Below are positions 1 to 6,705 of a stretch of DNA of 8,081 nucleotides, piece by piece. The translations under genes were made by a program, and so were the position numbers. The notes under the pieces are model-generated. The model did not search any database. It was given only the letters and a program-made list of their open reading frames with translations, and had not been told where the DNA came from. The stretch covers positions 1 to 8,081 of the forward strand of contig JAOZRP010000085.1 of assembly GCA_029940125.1 (NCBI GenBank), read 5' to 3'. The DNA is from a bacterium (GTDB taxonomy: Bacteria > Desulfobacterota > Anaeroferrophillalia > Anaeroferrophillales > Anaeroferrophillaceae). Position 1 is the first letter of the stretch, and the number at the start of each line of letters is the position of its first letter.

Positions 1-289
1 TACATCATCAAGTGGCTCACCAGATGAGCCTGGCTGAAGATTAGTACTAATCAGGTTGGAAAATGAACATTTCCGGATGAATACTAACTACCTCATCCAT
101 TCCATGGTCATGGTTTGTTGTCAACACGGTCACAAGAATTATGCTGGCCCATTATGTCGGACGTTGACGACTGAAAGGCAGACAACAATGGCCTCCAAGC
201 GGGAAACAGCCAAACATGGAGAAAGACGCTCCTTCACCTCACTCAAGCCAATGGCTGCAATAAGATTCAAACAGCATAACAAAGAGTTT
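1..289. other. Left-edge stretch without a supported gene
   Basis: No reading frame here resembles a protein I recognise. On the plus strand two short frames run in from the left edge, one stopping at 25-27 and one at 42-44 (ending ...MSLAED); either could be the last codons of a gene outside the window, but there is too little to choose. A long plus-strand frame starting at 56 runs antisense through the whole Usp gene and looks like a shadow of it. On the minus strand this is the region downstream of the Usp gene; I see only short inverted repeats (for example AGCCATTGGCT near 249-259) and no stem followed by a T-run, so no terminator is called. Confidence 0.5.
39..52. repeat. Perfect 14-bp palindrome GATTAGTACTAATC
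   Basis: The two 7-base arms are exact reverse complements with no spacer, and CCTG (29-32) and CAGG (52-55) continue the symmetry loosely outside. It lies next to a possible stop codon (TAG, 42-44) of a gene entering from the left. It could be a regulator binding site or part of a weak hairpin. There is no T-run after it, so a terminator is unlikely. No partner copy was seen elsewhere in the window. Confidence 0.35.
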
Positions 290-742
290 TTATTCTTTCA
301 CCAGGAAAATGGAGCAGGGCATTGTCCGGATAAGTCTCTGATTATCGTGGTCAAAAAGATAACTTTCCAAATGACCTTCTTCATGGGCCATCATGATAAG
401 CAAATCAATATCATCCTTTTCAACCATGCCGATTATTTCATCATACACAGGTCCATTGGTAATAATTTCCTCCACTTTAACCGGTTTTTCAGGGTCTTGC
501 TCCGCCGCAATCAGCTTGTCAAGTTCTGCTTTTGTTTTACTTTTCGCCTGCTCATATTCCTCACGAATCTCATCCTGAGAGATAAAAATATTTCCACCCT
601 TCAAGTTAAAAATATCGGTAAATACATGCGCCACATATAACTCAGCTCCTACCATTCTTGACAACTTAAAACCATAGTGAACCGCTTTATGACAGGATTT
701 TGTGGATCTACTCATCACCAGAATACGCTTGATATCTTCCAT
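290..742 (-). CDS. Universal stress protein (UspA family), degenerate nucleotide site
   Basis: A 150-residue protein, the usual length of a single Usp domain, expected in the cytoplasm as a dimer. It opens with the first beta strand (IKRILVMSRS, 4-13), then helix and strand (AELYVAHVF, 33-41), a charged helix (about 57-80), the VEEIITNGPVYDEI segment (90-103) and the closing DIDLLIMMAH...MPCSIFLVKE (111-150). ATP-binding members have an early Asp (VDxS) and a G-x2-G-x9-G-S/T loop. Here the Asp position reads SRS, and the loop is AHEEGHLESYLFDHDNQ, with the first Gly (A119) and the final G-S/T (D133-N134) absent. It may therefore not bind ATP in the usual way. The start is secure: AAGGAG lies 8 bases upstream of the ATG. 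It is transcribed away from marC. Its exact role cannot be read from sequence. Confidence 0.9.
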   Translation of the reverse strand: MEDIKRILVMSRSTKSCHKAVHYGFKLSRMVGAELYVAHVFTDIFNLKGGNIFISQDEIREEYEQAKSKTKAELDKLIAAEQDPEKPVKVEEIITNGPVYDEIIGMVEKDDIDLLIMMAHEEGHLESYLFDHDNQRLIRTMPCSIFLVKE

Positions 743-800
743 GCTTTATTCTCCTTATTCTATATCGTGCTTCTTTAATAGAAGGCCGTCCCAGATATTA

Positions 801-829
801 TTTATAACAGTTTGAACAAATCTTTTCCA
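801..829 (-). promoter_or_regulatory. Candidate sigma70-type promoter for the Usp gene
   Basis: On the minus strand TGGAAA (829-824) and TATAAA (806-801) are separated by exactly 17 bases, with four of six and five of six matches to the consensus boxes. This puts the transcription start roughly 50 bases before the Usp ATG at 742. A small stem (CTTCT/AGAAG, 770-784) lies in the presumed leader. It was found by eye only, and AT-rich DNA gives such matches by chance. Confidence 0.4.
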
Positions 830-865
830 TCGAAATTTCCAGACAATTGGGTTCCCCCCAGAGAC

Positions 866-1036
866 CTATCTCCGCATCCCCATAAAATGGAAAGGTTGTC
901 TAACCAGCGAAAGAAACTTCTGATGCCCTTTGGTACGGTACTGCAAATGACGATAGACCTGCACTTTCACCACATCGGTTGCCACTGCTGAAAAAATAGA
1001 ATATACCCAAATGAGTGCTATTTCAAAACAACCTCC
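866..1036 (-). pseudogene. Possible small membrane-protein ORF or remnant, no normal start codon
   Basis: An open frame of 56 sense codons and a TAG stop on the minus strand, lying in the 467-base gap between the Usp gene and marC. The peptide has a hydrophobic stretch (IALIWVYSIFSAVATDVV, about residues 6-23) followed by a basic, aromatic tail (for example VYRHLQYRTKGHQKF), which looks like a one-pass membrane miniprotein. A strong GAGGAGG Shine-Dalgarno (1038-1032) sits at its head. The only TTG at proper spacing (1026-1024) reads TTG-AAA-TAG and stops at once, one base out of frame with the long peptide. In the long frame the first possible rare start is ATA at 1021; GTG occurs only inside the hydrophobic stretch. 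One missing base after the TTG would explain this, as would an unusual start. I recognise no family. It could be chance. Confidence 0.35.
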
Positions 1037-1038
1037 TC
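1032..1038 (-). promoter_or_regulatory. Orphan strong Shine-Dalgarno sequence GAGGAGG
   Basis: A seven-base near-perfect ribosome binding site on the minus strand. Six bases downstream is TTG-AAA-TAG, a start followed by one codon and a stop. The 57-codon frame ending at 866 begins at this site in another phase. A site this good in a gap without a gene is the main reason to think that a small gene exists, or recently existed, here. Confidence 0.4.
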
Positions 1039-1163
1039 AATTCTATTGAAAAAAAATCCCATGATTGGTAACTATATCAGAACCTGGCAGAACCATTTCG
1101 GCAATCTTTATCCAGTCGGCAAAGCGGCCACTAATCAAGCGGTGAGCGCTGCCTGAGATAAAA

Positions 1164-1180
1164 AACCGGTTGTTGCAACA
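1164..1180. repeat. Adjoining palindromes AACCGGTT and TGTTGCAACA upstream of marC
   Basis: Two perfect palindromes, 8 and 10 bases long, abut (1164-1171 and 1171-1180) 29 bases before the marC start codon. This is where an operator would overlap a promoter or leader. A related arm pair, TGTTG-T-CAACA, lies at 116-126. No regulator is encoded in the window and no known operator is matched, so this is only a candidate site. Confidence 0.3.
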
Positions 1181-1209
1181 TCCCAACAGATAGAAGAGTC
1201 GGCATCATA

Positions 1210-1851
1210 ATGATATTTTCCCCGGAATACACACTGTATGCAAAAGCATTGATTGGGGTTCTGGCTATTGTTAATCCGCTGGGGGCTATTCCTGTCTTCC
1301 TGTCATTATGTGGAGACCGAGAGCCTGCGGAATGCCACCAGATCGCCCGTGTGAGTGCATTCTCAGTTGCCGTTATCCTGGTTATTGCGACTTGGGCAGG
1401 GGATGCCATCCTGGAATTTTTCGGTATTGGCATCCCTGCATTTCGCGTCGGCGGCGGCCTGCTGATCCTCTTGATGGCAATCAATATGCTGCATGCCAGA
1501 CAAAATCACAGCAAACAAAGTCCGGAAGAGGCCAATGAAGCCGGCAACAAGGAGAATATTGCCGTTGTTCCCCTGGCAATTCCACTCATGGCGGGGCCGG
1601 GAGCCATCAGTCTGGTCATTGTTGACGCGCATCAAGCAGCCAACTTATCTGACCGCCTGATATTAAGCGCTGGAATCGTCGTTGTAGCGGTGGCGGTGTG
1701 GGCAGCCTTGCGATTGGCGACACCCATCGGGGAAAAACTGGGGATTACCGGGCTCAATATCGCCACCCGGGTCATGGGTCTTCTGCTGGCCGCAATCGGC
1801 ATTCAAATGATTGCCTTGGGGCTGGTAAAACTTCTTCCAGGACTGGGATAA
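1210..1851 (+). CDS. MarC family integral membrane protein
   Basis: A 213-residue, strongly hydrophobic protein of normal MarC/UPF0056 length with about six membrane segments: roughly 10-32, 46-62, 66-94, 118-140, 149-170 and 183-207. The family signatures are all present: NPLGAIPVFLSL (22-33), PLAIPLMAGPGAISLV (121-136) and GLNIATRVMGLLLAAIGIQ (181-199). A polar loop (about 95-117) splits the two repeats. It sits in the inner membrane; the family's substrate is not established, and its old link to multiple antibiotic resistance in E. coli was not upheld. ATG 1210 is the only sensible start, since the next Met is residue 89, but the ribosome binding site is weak (GAAGAG, rather far upstream). 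It stands alone on the plus strand, convergent with mtfA. Confidence 0.93.
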   Translation: MIFSPEYTLYAKALIGVLAIVNPLGAIPVFLSLCGDREPAECHQIARVSAFSVAVILVIATWAGDAILEFFGIGIPAFRVGGGLLILLMAINMLHARQNHSKQSPEEANEAGNKENIAVVPLAIPLMAGPGAISLVIVDAHQAANLSDRLILSAGIVVVAVAVWAALRLATPIGEKLGITGLNIATRVMGLLLAAIGIQMIALGLVKLLPGLG

Positions 1852-1861
1852 GGATTCTCAA

Positions 1862-1887
1862 CCGGGCGGCAACAGGCATCGGCCCGG
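1862..1887 (+). terminator. Weak GC-rich inverted repeat after marC
   Basis: CCGGGC (1862-1867) and GCCCGG (1882-1887) can form a 6-bp stem with a 14-base loop, starting about 10 bases after the marC stop. A run of five T follows only at 1906-1910, too far away for a classic intrinsic terminator. It lies in the gap between the convergent marC and mtfA genes, where a terminator is expected, so it is listed as a possibility only. Confidence 0.25.
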
Positions 1888-1987
1888 GCTTGTGATGGTC
1901 GGTCGTTTTTCCAGTTTAGCGCCGGCAATCAATCGGCACCCAACACTCCATCTTCAACCTTATGCCGCAACTCTCATTTTCGCAACA

Positions 1988-2797
1988 TCATACTCCGCCA
2001 TGACTGTTTTTCCTGCTGCGTCTTTCCCGCTCCGCGGTATCCTGCTGATAAAATCCTGCCAGAACATCGTATAAAGCCTTGTGGTTTTTTTGCATTTTTA
2101 CCGGCTGGTCAAAAAAATACTCGGTTGCCACGGCAAAAAATTCAGCTTCATTGGTAGCACCATAGGAATCAAAGAACGTTTTTTCTCCCGCCTTCAGTTT
2201 CCGGCGCAAGGCTAAAAACTCCGCTGCAAAAACCTCTGCCCACATCCGGTATTGCTCCCGACTGCGCAGCTCCGGCGTGCCATCCGCCCGACCATCCAGC
2301 ATATCAAGATAATGGGCAAACTCATGGTAGACAACATTATGCCCGGTTTCAGGATGACGCGACTCCCTTTTCACCTCATCCCAAACGAGAATCACCGGAC
2401 CGTTTATAAATGCCTGACCGGAAATCGGGGTTTCAGACCGTTCAAAAAGCGGGCTTTGGGTAAACACTCCGGCTTTTGGAGGCGGAACAACGACCGTTGA
2501 AGGATACACCAGGATCGTTTCAAGTTTTCCATAAAGATTATGGGGCAGGCCAAGGATCAGCATACAGGCATCAGCGGCAATAACAACCCGTATTTCATCC
2601 ACCATTTCCAGACCATTGCAACCAATAAATGTTTTTTCAGCAACAAACACCTGGAGCAACTGTTCCAGGCGATGCTTTTCATCAGCATTTAAAAAAGAAT
2701 AATGCCTGACCTTTTCCCCCAGGATAGTCCTCCACACCAGAGGAAACGGTTCTGTTAAGATTTTCTTCCGCCGATGATCTCTCAACCAATGATACAT
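1988..2797 (-). CDS. mtfA: MtfA-like zinc metallopeptidase (M90 family)
   Basis: A 269-residue protein, close to the 265 residues of E. coli MtfA. It has a basic N-terminus (RDHRRKKIL), the conserved middle block (FIGCNGLEMVDEIRVVIAADACMLILG, about 58-84) and the zinc site HEFAHYLD (His158, Glu159, His162), followed by NEAEFFAVATEYF (216-228), where the third zinc ligand Glu is expected. In E. coli MtfA is a cytosolic peptidase that binds and inactivates the glucose repressor Mlc. No Mlc gene is visible here, so the target is unknown. The frame stays open to a TTG at 2890, but ATG 2797 fits the family's N-terminus and has GGGGA upstream, so it is preferred. It is the last gene of the minus-strand cluster, 114 bases after the DedA gene. 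Confidence 0.9.
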   Translation of the reverse strand: MYHWLRDHRRKKILTEPFPLVWRTILGEKVRHYSFLNADEKHRLEQLLQVFVAEKTFIGCNGLEMVDEIRVVIAADACMLILGLPHNLYGKLETILVYPSTVVVPPPKAGVFTQSPLFERSETPISGQAFINGPVILVWDEVKRESRHPETGHNVVYHEFAHYLDMLDGRADGTPELRSREQYRMWAEVFAAEFLALRRKLKAGEKTFFDSYGATNEAEFFAVATEYFFDQPVKMQKNHKALYDVLAGFYQQDTAERERRSRKNSHGGV

Positions 2798-2911
2798 ATC
2801 GTGACATCCCCAATGAGCCCAAATGAAAACCTTCTTAAAAATCCAGCCAATTTCCCAGACAGACGACCAGGGCACCTCTCTTGATGGCAATACCGTTGAT
2901 GATGTTGTTCT

Positions 2912-3466
2912 TCATCTGCCCTTTTTACTCTTCAGGTAAAACCAGCGAACAGCAAAACAGAAGATCGCGACAAACAAAACGACATTAAGATGTTTTTGAA
3001 TTATACCCAACAGGGAGACAAACGTTCCACCAAAATAACACCCAAGGGAAGTAAATGTTGTCGCCCAGAGTACAACCCCGATAAAATCTAACAATAAAAA
3101 TCTCCAAACGGGGAAATCGGAAACGCCGATCATTAATAAAGCCGGAATATGGGTGCCAAATATAAAGCGTTCAAAAATGAGCACCCACCCGCCATAGCGC
3201 AACAGCCACTGTTTGACGTGTGTTAGTCGCTGGCGGTAGTGCTGCAGCCAGTGTTCAGCTCTGGTTCTGAAAACCCGTCCGGCGATAAAAACGCTGACAT
3301 CACCAATTAAAGCTCCCAAAACGGCAATAAGGAGGATATATTCAAAACGAAACTGACCGGTTTTTGTCAGGGAGCCGGCCAGAGCCAGCCCGACTTCACC
3401 TTCAAAAATACTCCAGATAAAAAGCAGCGGGTAGTTATAATATGCCCTGATAAAATGTAGCAGCAC
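2912..3466 (-). CDS. DedA family (SNARE-associated/VTT) membrane protein
   Basis: A 184-residue inner membrane protein, slightly shorter than typical DedA proteins. Recognisable parts are the acidic re-entrant motif FEGEVGLALAG (21-31, Glu22), GDVSVFIAGR (55-64, Asp56), the family core ERFIFGTHIPALLMIG (99-114), then FLLLDFIGVVLWA (123-135) and a C-terminal membrane segment (about 160-177) with a basic end. DedA/VTT proteins act in lipid-carrier or phospholipid translocation and membrane homeostasis, and some need the proton gradient. In E. coli YqjA two arginines in an R-F-x-P-x-x-R motif are essential; here the first is present (Arg100) but the second position is His106. The start reads as GTG, just after an in-frame stop and behind a GGTGA ribosome binding site. 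It lies between the DUF1003 gene (64 bases) and mtfA. Confidence 0.88.
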   Translation of the reverse strand: MLLHFIRAYYNYPLLFIWSIFEGEVGLALAGSLTKTGQFRFEYILLIAVLGALIGDVSVFIAGRVFRTRAEHWLQHYRQRLTHVKQWLLRYGGWVLIFERFIFGTHIPALLMIGVSDFPVWRFLLLDFIGVVLWATTFTSLGCYFGGTFVSLLGIIQKHLNVVLFVAIFCFAVRWFYLKSKKGR

Positions 3467-3530
3467 TACTAGTCACCAACCAAGAAGATGAGCAATACCA
3501 TATATGGCTTAGTGGAAGTCCAAACATAAT

Positions 3531-4238
3531 TTATTTTATTTGATCATGAACCTCATTAAGCATCTCCATTTGAATCTGCTGGGTTTCCATGAAACGTCTC
3601 ATCACTTGGGATAGTAAATGATCGAGCTTTTCATTGATAATCCTCACCTCCATTTCCGCCTTGAGGTTTACCTGATAATCATTTTCTGCCCTCATCCGGT
3701 CGCGGTCCTCCTGCCGATTCTGGCTCATCATAATGATGGGGGCCTGGATCGCAGCCAATAACGACAGTATTAAATTCAGCAGAATAAAAGGATAAGGATC
3801 AAAAGGATGCCATAGCAGAAAAGCGGAGTTTATGGCGATCCAAGCAAACAGAAATACGGCGAAATAAATGATGAATCTCCAACTGCCGCCAAATTCAGCC
3901 ATCTTGTCAGAGATGCGGTCGCCAACCGTGAGGCTTTGCTCATATTCATCATTAATATTCTCAGAAAGCAGCTCATTTTTCTGCAGACTTTCGACAACCT
4001 CTTTTTCGAGTTCATCAAGTTCACCAAGGTCCTTTTCCATCAGTTGCTGCACATATTTGGTACGATAGCGGTTGAGGCAGCTGAAACAAATCTCACCCTT
4101 TTCATCCCAGGTTAGGGTATCCTTTTTGATTAATTGCAGCACCCCTCCCCGCACCATTTTGGCGGGCAGGAGTTGATTTGTCTGTTTGGTCTGATGACAG
4201 ACCTGGCAGACATGAGCATGATCTTGATGTTCCGCCAT
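3531..4238 (-). CDS. DUF1003 membrane protein with N-terminal zinc ribbon
   Basis: A 235-residue protein. Residues 11-54 carry two CxxC pairs (C11/C14 and C51/C54) spaced as in a zinc ribbon. A charged, probably coiled-coil linker follows (65-105). Two membrane helices (about 121-142 and 150-170) then lead into the DUF1003 signature LSLLAAIQAPIIMMSQNRQ (159-176) and DRMRAENDYQVNLKAEMEV. A C-terminal helix rich in Gln, Met and Glu closes the protein. DUF1003 has no settled function. The layout suggests cytosolic metal-binding and helical ends flanking a two-helix membrane hairpin. The frame extends to a GTG at 4253, but that codon overlaps a perfect GAGGAGG ribosome binding site placed 6 bases before ATG 4238, so the ATG is the start. 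The gene is 101 bases after the channel gene and 64 before the DedA gene. Confidence 0.85.
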   Translation of the reverse strand: MAEHQDHAHVCQVCHQTKQTNQLLPAKMVRGGVLQLIKKDTLTWDEKGEICFSCLNRYRTKYVQQLMEKDLGELDELEKEVVESLQKNELLSENINDEYEQSLTVGDRISDKMAEFGGSWRFIIYFAVFLFAWIAINSAFLLWHPFDPYPFILLNLILSLLAAIQAPIIMMSQNRQEDRDRMRAENDYQVNLKAEMEVRIINEKLDHLLSQVMRRFMETQQIQMEMLNEVHDQIK

Positions 4239-4244
4239 TGAATT

Positions 4245-4251
4245 CCTCCTC
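4245..4251 (-). promoter_or_regulatory. Start-deciding ribosome binding site GAGGAGG
   Basis: A near-perfect Shine-Dalgarno sequence on the minus strand, 6 bases from ATG 4238 of the DUF1003 gene. It excludes the longer GTG frame at 4253, which would place this site inside the coding sequence. Confidence 0.8.
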
Positions 4252-4339
4252 ACATGTGGATGCCTTGATTATCAAACGCAGCCATATAATTTCCCTTGCA
4301 ATCAAGATAAATCAATCAAAGTAATGTGATTTCTTGCTA

Positions 4340-6667
4340 TCAATCTTGTGACTTCCCGGGATCCAGTAATTTTTTCAGGGCCTCAGTTAATTCAGGGGAA
4401 GCAGACTGCAAATGCAGGTCCTGCTGGGGAAAGGGGATGCTGATGCCGGCCTCCCTTAATTTTTTAAACAGGGCAAAATAATAATCACTTTTCAGACCGG
4501 AAGGAGCTTTCAGGTTGGACATGCGACACCAGACCCGGATAGAAAAATCAAGGCTGTTGTCACCAAATCCTTCAAAAAATATGCTGAGGCGGTGTTTGGC
4601 ATCTTCCCGCGTAATGGCGACTTCTCTGGCTGCTGCTTCCGCCAGACGAACCACTTCATCGGGGTCAGAATCATAGGAAACACCAAAAGGAATGCTGAGG
4701 CGACGCCAGTCATCGTCATAAGTCCAGGAATTGACCCGGCTGGTGATAAATTCGGAGTTGGGCACGATAACATCCTCACCTTCAGCAGTTCGTACAATAG
4801 TGGCCCTGATTGACATCTTCTTCACTTCACCGATAAGACCTTCTTCAAGCCGAACATAGTCTCCTACTTTTACCGACCGTTCAGTCAACAGGATAATGCC
4901 GCTGATAAAATTGTTGGTTATCGTTTGCAGGCCGAAACCGATTCCAACACCGAGAGCCCCGAGAATAATACTGAGCTGGCTCAGATCCATCCCGGCAGTT
5001 GAAAGAATAACAACAGTACCCAGCAGCAGAGAAATATAATATCCCAATGTGGTAATGGAATTGGTGGCCCCGCTAGACAAACCGACTTTTTGCTCCAGCA
5101 GGTCGGCAACCTGTCGGCGGATCCAGCGCAGAAAAACAATTCCCAATAAAAACAGAAAAACAATTTTGACAATAATCAACAGGGTTATGGCCGATGTGCC
5201 AATGGTAAAAAGAGGGTAATAGAAAATGCTTTGTGCCCGTTCCTTAACATCGGCCAGATGCAGATTACCCCAAGTGCGAACCCTTTCTCCGTAGCTGATG
5301 GTGAAACGGGTTAGCCCAAGAATCTGTTTGATTTCACTTTTCGCATTTCTGACATCCTGAACATTTTCGGAGAGCAACAAGATAAGTTTGTCAATGTTTT
5401 CATTAACTTTACTTGCCTGTCTGGACAAAGAATCCAGGGCTTTCTGGATTTGTGGGGTTTTGGCGGCAGCATGCTGGCTGTAAATAGCTGCCAGTTTCTG
5501 CGTCATATTGGAGCGGTCCAGGGTAGTGACTGAAATAGCAGTGGTAATTTCCTCCATCCTGCGTTCCAGCGTATCAAGCTCCTGGGACCATCTATTGATA
5601 AAATCAGTGAAATGTATCTCTTTGCCCCTGGTTTTATATGCAATAAGCCACTGGAGGCGAAAAGTGTTTATCAGCAGTTTGGTTTTATATTTGAGCCTTT
5701 TCTGGTTGACGAGTTGAATCCGAAGTCTCAAGGCATCACGAATCAATTCAATGCGTTCTTTTTCTATCTGCAAACCTTCCCGAACAAGATCATTTTTGCC
5801 GCTCTCTCCAAGCCTGTTCAGCACATCATTAAGCTGGGCTTCATAGATCAGAATGCGTCGATTGAGATCCTGATATTCAGCACTGGTGGCATCAATAGTC
5901 TTTTGCAGCAGGGTCTGACTCTGATCCTTCAACTGCCGGGCTTTACTGATATCATCCGGCGTAATCTCAAGTTTGGCAAAAGCCTCTTCAACCAAATCGG
6001 CAGCATTTTTCCTGCTGGCATTGAGCGTAACAAGCCTTTTTTCAATTTTGGGTTTTTCAATAGAAAGAAGGGCATATTCACACTGAGTAATAAGAAGCTG
6101 AGCATATTTCTCATACAATTTCAGCGAGTTGCCGGCGGCAGTCTTTTTCAGCCTGGAATATTCAGCAAGTTGGGCAACCGCGGTTGTCTTCAGACTGTCC
6201 AAACGGTTTTTCAACTGTTCCAACTTTTTACGGCTGTCGTCTAATTGAATATTGACCTGTCTCTGAAAAGAAATAATGCTGTCGAAGGCTTCGATTTTAT
6301 ATGGCGGACCCTTGACCGTGGGTTTTTGCAGCGGGGACGGTGATGGTTGGGACAACTTTGCAAGCAGGCTTTTATATTGCAGGGATAAACCCTGAAAAAG
6401 ATCTTTAACCGCAGTAGCTTTTCCCCGGCGCTCTTGAGTCGCGTTGCTGCCAAGACTACTGTCAATTTCAGTGATTATTTTTCCAATTTTCTCCTGTTGC
6501 CGTTTGATAAATGCACTAATTTTTTCAGGTGATTCCTGATACAGCCGGCTTTCCAGTGGACCGTTTACTTCCGGAGTCTGGGCAAAAGCATTTAAAACCT
6601 GGAAAAGAATCAGGAAGGCAATGACCGGTATTGACAAAAAGCGTTTATTTAAAAGCATGACAACCAT
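4340..6667 (-). CDS. Large MscS-type mechanosensitive channel with long coiled-coil N-domain
   Basis: About 775 residues. A signal peptide (hydrophobic 11-30, ending AFAQ) leads to some 450 residues of Glu/Lys/Gln-rich, leucine-spaced helix predicted as periplasmic coiled coil. Membrane helices follow at about 483-514, 538-556 and 561-590. The last is the MscS pore helix, with GALGVGIGFGLQTITNNFISG (571-591). The beta domain (VGDYVRLEEGLIGEVKKMSIRATIVRT) and VPNSEF follow, and then the alpha/beta vestibule ending near 755. Channels of this class open under membrane tension and release solutes on osmotic downshift. The size resembles MscK/YjeP-type proteins, which have many more membrane helices; this one shows only three plus the signal. 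The frame reaches a TTG at 6670, but AAGG lies 8 bases before ATG 6667; ATG 6658 is also possible. It starts 38 bases after ackA. Confidence 0.92.
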   Translation of the reverse strand: MVVMLLNKRFLSIPVIAFLILFQVLNAFAQTPEVNGPLESRLYQESPEKISAFIKRQQEKIGKIITEIDSSLGSNATQERRGKATAVKDLFQGLSLQYKSLLAKLSQPSPSPLQKPTVKGPPYKIEAFDSIISFQRQVNIQLDDSRKKLEQLKNRLDSLKTTAVAQLAEYSRLKKTAAGNSLKLYEKYAQLLITQCEYALLSIEKPKIEKRLVTLNASRKNAADLVEEAFAKLEITPDDISKARQLKDQSQTLLQKTIDATSAEYQDLNRRILIYEAQLNDVLNRLGESGKNDLVREGLQIEKERIELIRDALRLRIQLVNQKRLKYKTKLLINTFRLQWLIAYKTRGKEIHFTDFINRWSQELDTLERRMEEITTAISVTTLDRSNMTQKLAAIYSQHAAAKTPQIQKALDSLSRQASKVNENIDKLILLLSENVQDVRNAKSEIKQILGLTRFTISYGERVRTWGNLHLADVKERAQSIFYYPLFTIGTSAITLLIIVKIVFLFLLGIVFLRWIRRQVADLLEQKVGLSSGATNSITTLGYYISLLLGTVVILSTAGMDLSQLSIILGALGVGIGFGLQTITNNFISGIILLTERSVKVGDYVRLEEGLIGEVKKMSIRATIVRTAEGEDVIVPNSEFITSRVNSWTYDDDWRRLSIPFGVSYDSDPDEVVRLAEAAAREVAITREDAKHRLSIFFEGFGDNSLDFSIRVWCRMSNLKAPSGLKSDYYFALFKKLREAGISIPFPQQDLHLQSASPELTEALKKLLDPGKSQD

Positions 6668-6705
6668 CAAAAGGACCTTATATTTTTCACTGCGCTTTCA
6701 AAACG

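Larger units (their letters stand above)
743..1209. other. 467-bp divergent intergenic region
   Basis: This lies between the divergently transcribed Usp gene (minus) and marC (plus). It holds the candidate Usp promoter (801-829), the start-less small ORF (866-1036), an orphan ribosome binding site, and two adjoining palindromes before marC (1164-1180). A 31-codon plus-strand frame (1061-1156, ATG to TGA) is present but has only a poly-A run and no ribosome binding site in front of it. I see no tRNA, no riboswitch-like structure and no strong terminator. Confidence 0.5.

Noticed and set aside
56..640. 194-codon open frame on the plus strand, antisense to the Usp gene
   Set aside because: It covers the well-supported Usp gene on the opposite strand, has no ribosome binding site, and its translation is low-complexity and hydrophobic in the way of an antisense shadow.
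1061..1156. 31-codon plus-strand ORF (ATG to TGA) just before marC
   Set aside because: It is preceded only by a poly-A run with no ribosome binding site, the peptide resembles nothing I know, and an ORF this short is expected by chance.
2798..2890. 31-residue N-terminal extension of the MtfA-like protein starting at a TTG
   Set aside because: The family starts near the M-x-x-W-L-x-x-x-R-R-K-K segment, giving 269 residues. The TTG has no good ribosome binding site, and the ATG at 2797 does.
3498..3507. 10-bp palindrome CCATATATGG between the DUF1003 and DedA genes
   Set aside because: It is short and AT-centred, with no extension of symmetry and no second copy seen.
4264..4306. Inverted repeat CTTGATT...AATCAAG and TTGATTATCAA between the channel and DUF1003 genes, considered as an FNR/CRP-type site or terminator
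   Set aside because: The TTGAT/ATCAA arms are one base apart rather than the four of an FNR box. The outer repeat has a 29-base loop and no T-run, and the stretch is AT-rich, so chance is likely.
5612..6244. 210-codon plus-strand frame antisense to the coiled-coil part of the channel
   Set aside because: It is a shadow: the opposite strand encodes a continuous, well-formed MscS-type protein with clear coiled-coil character, and this frame has no ribosome binding site or recognisable motif.
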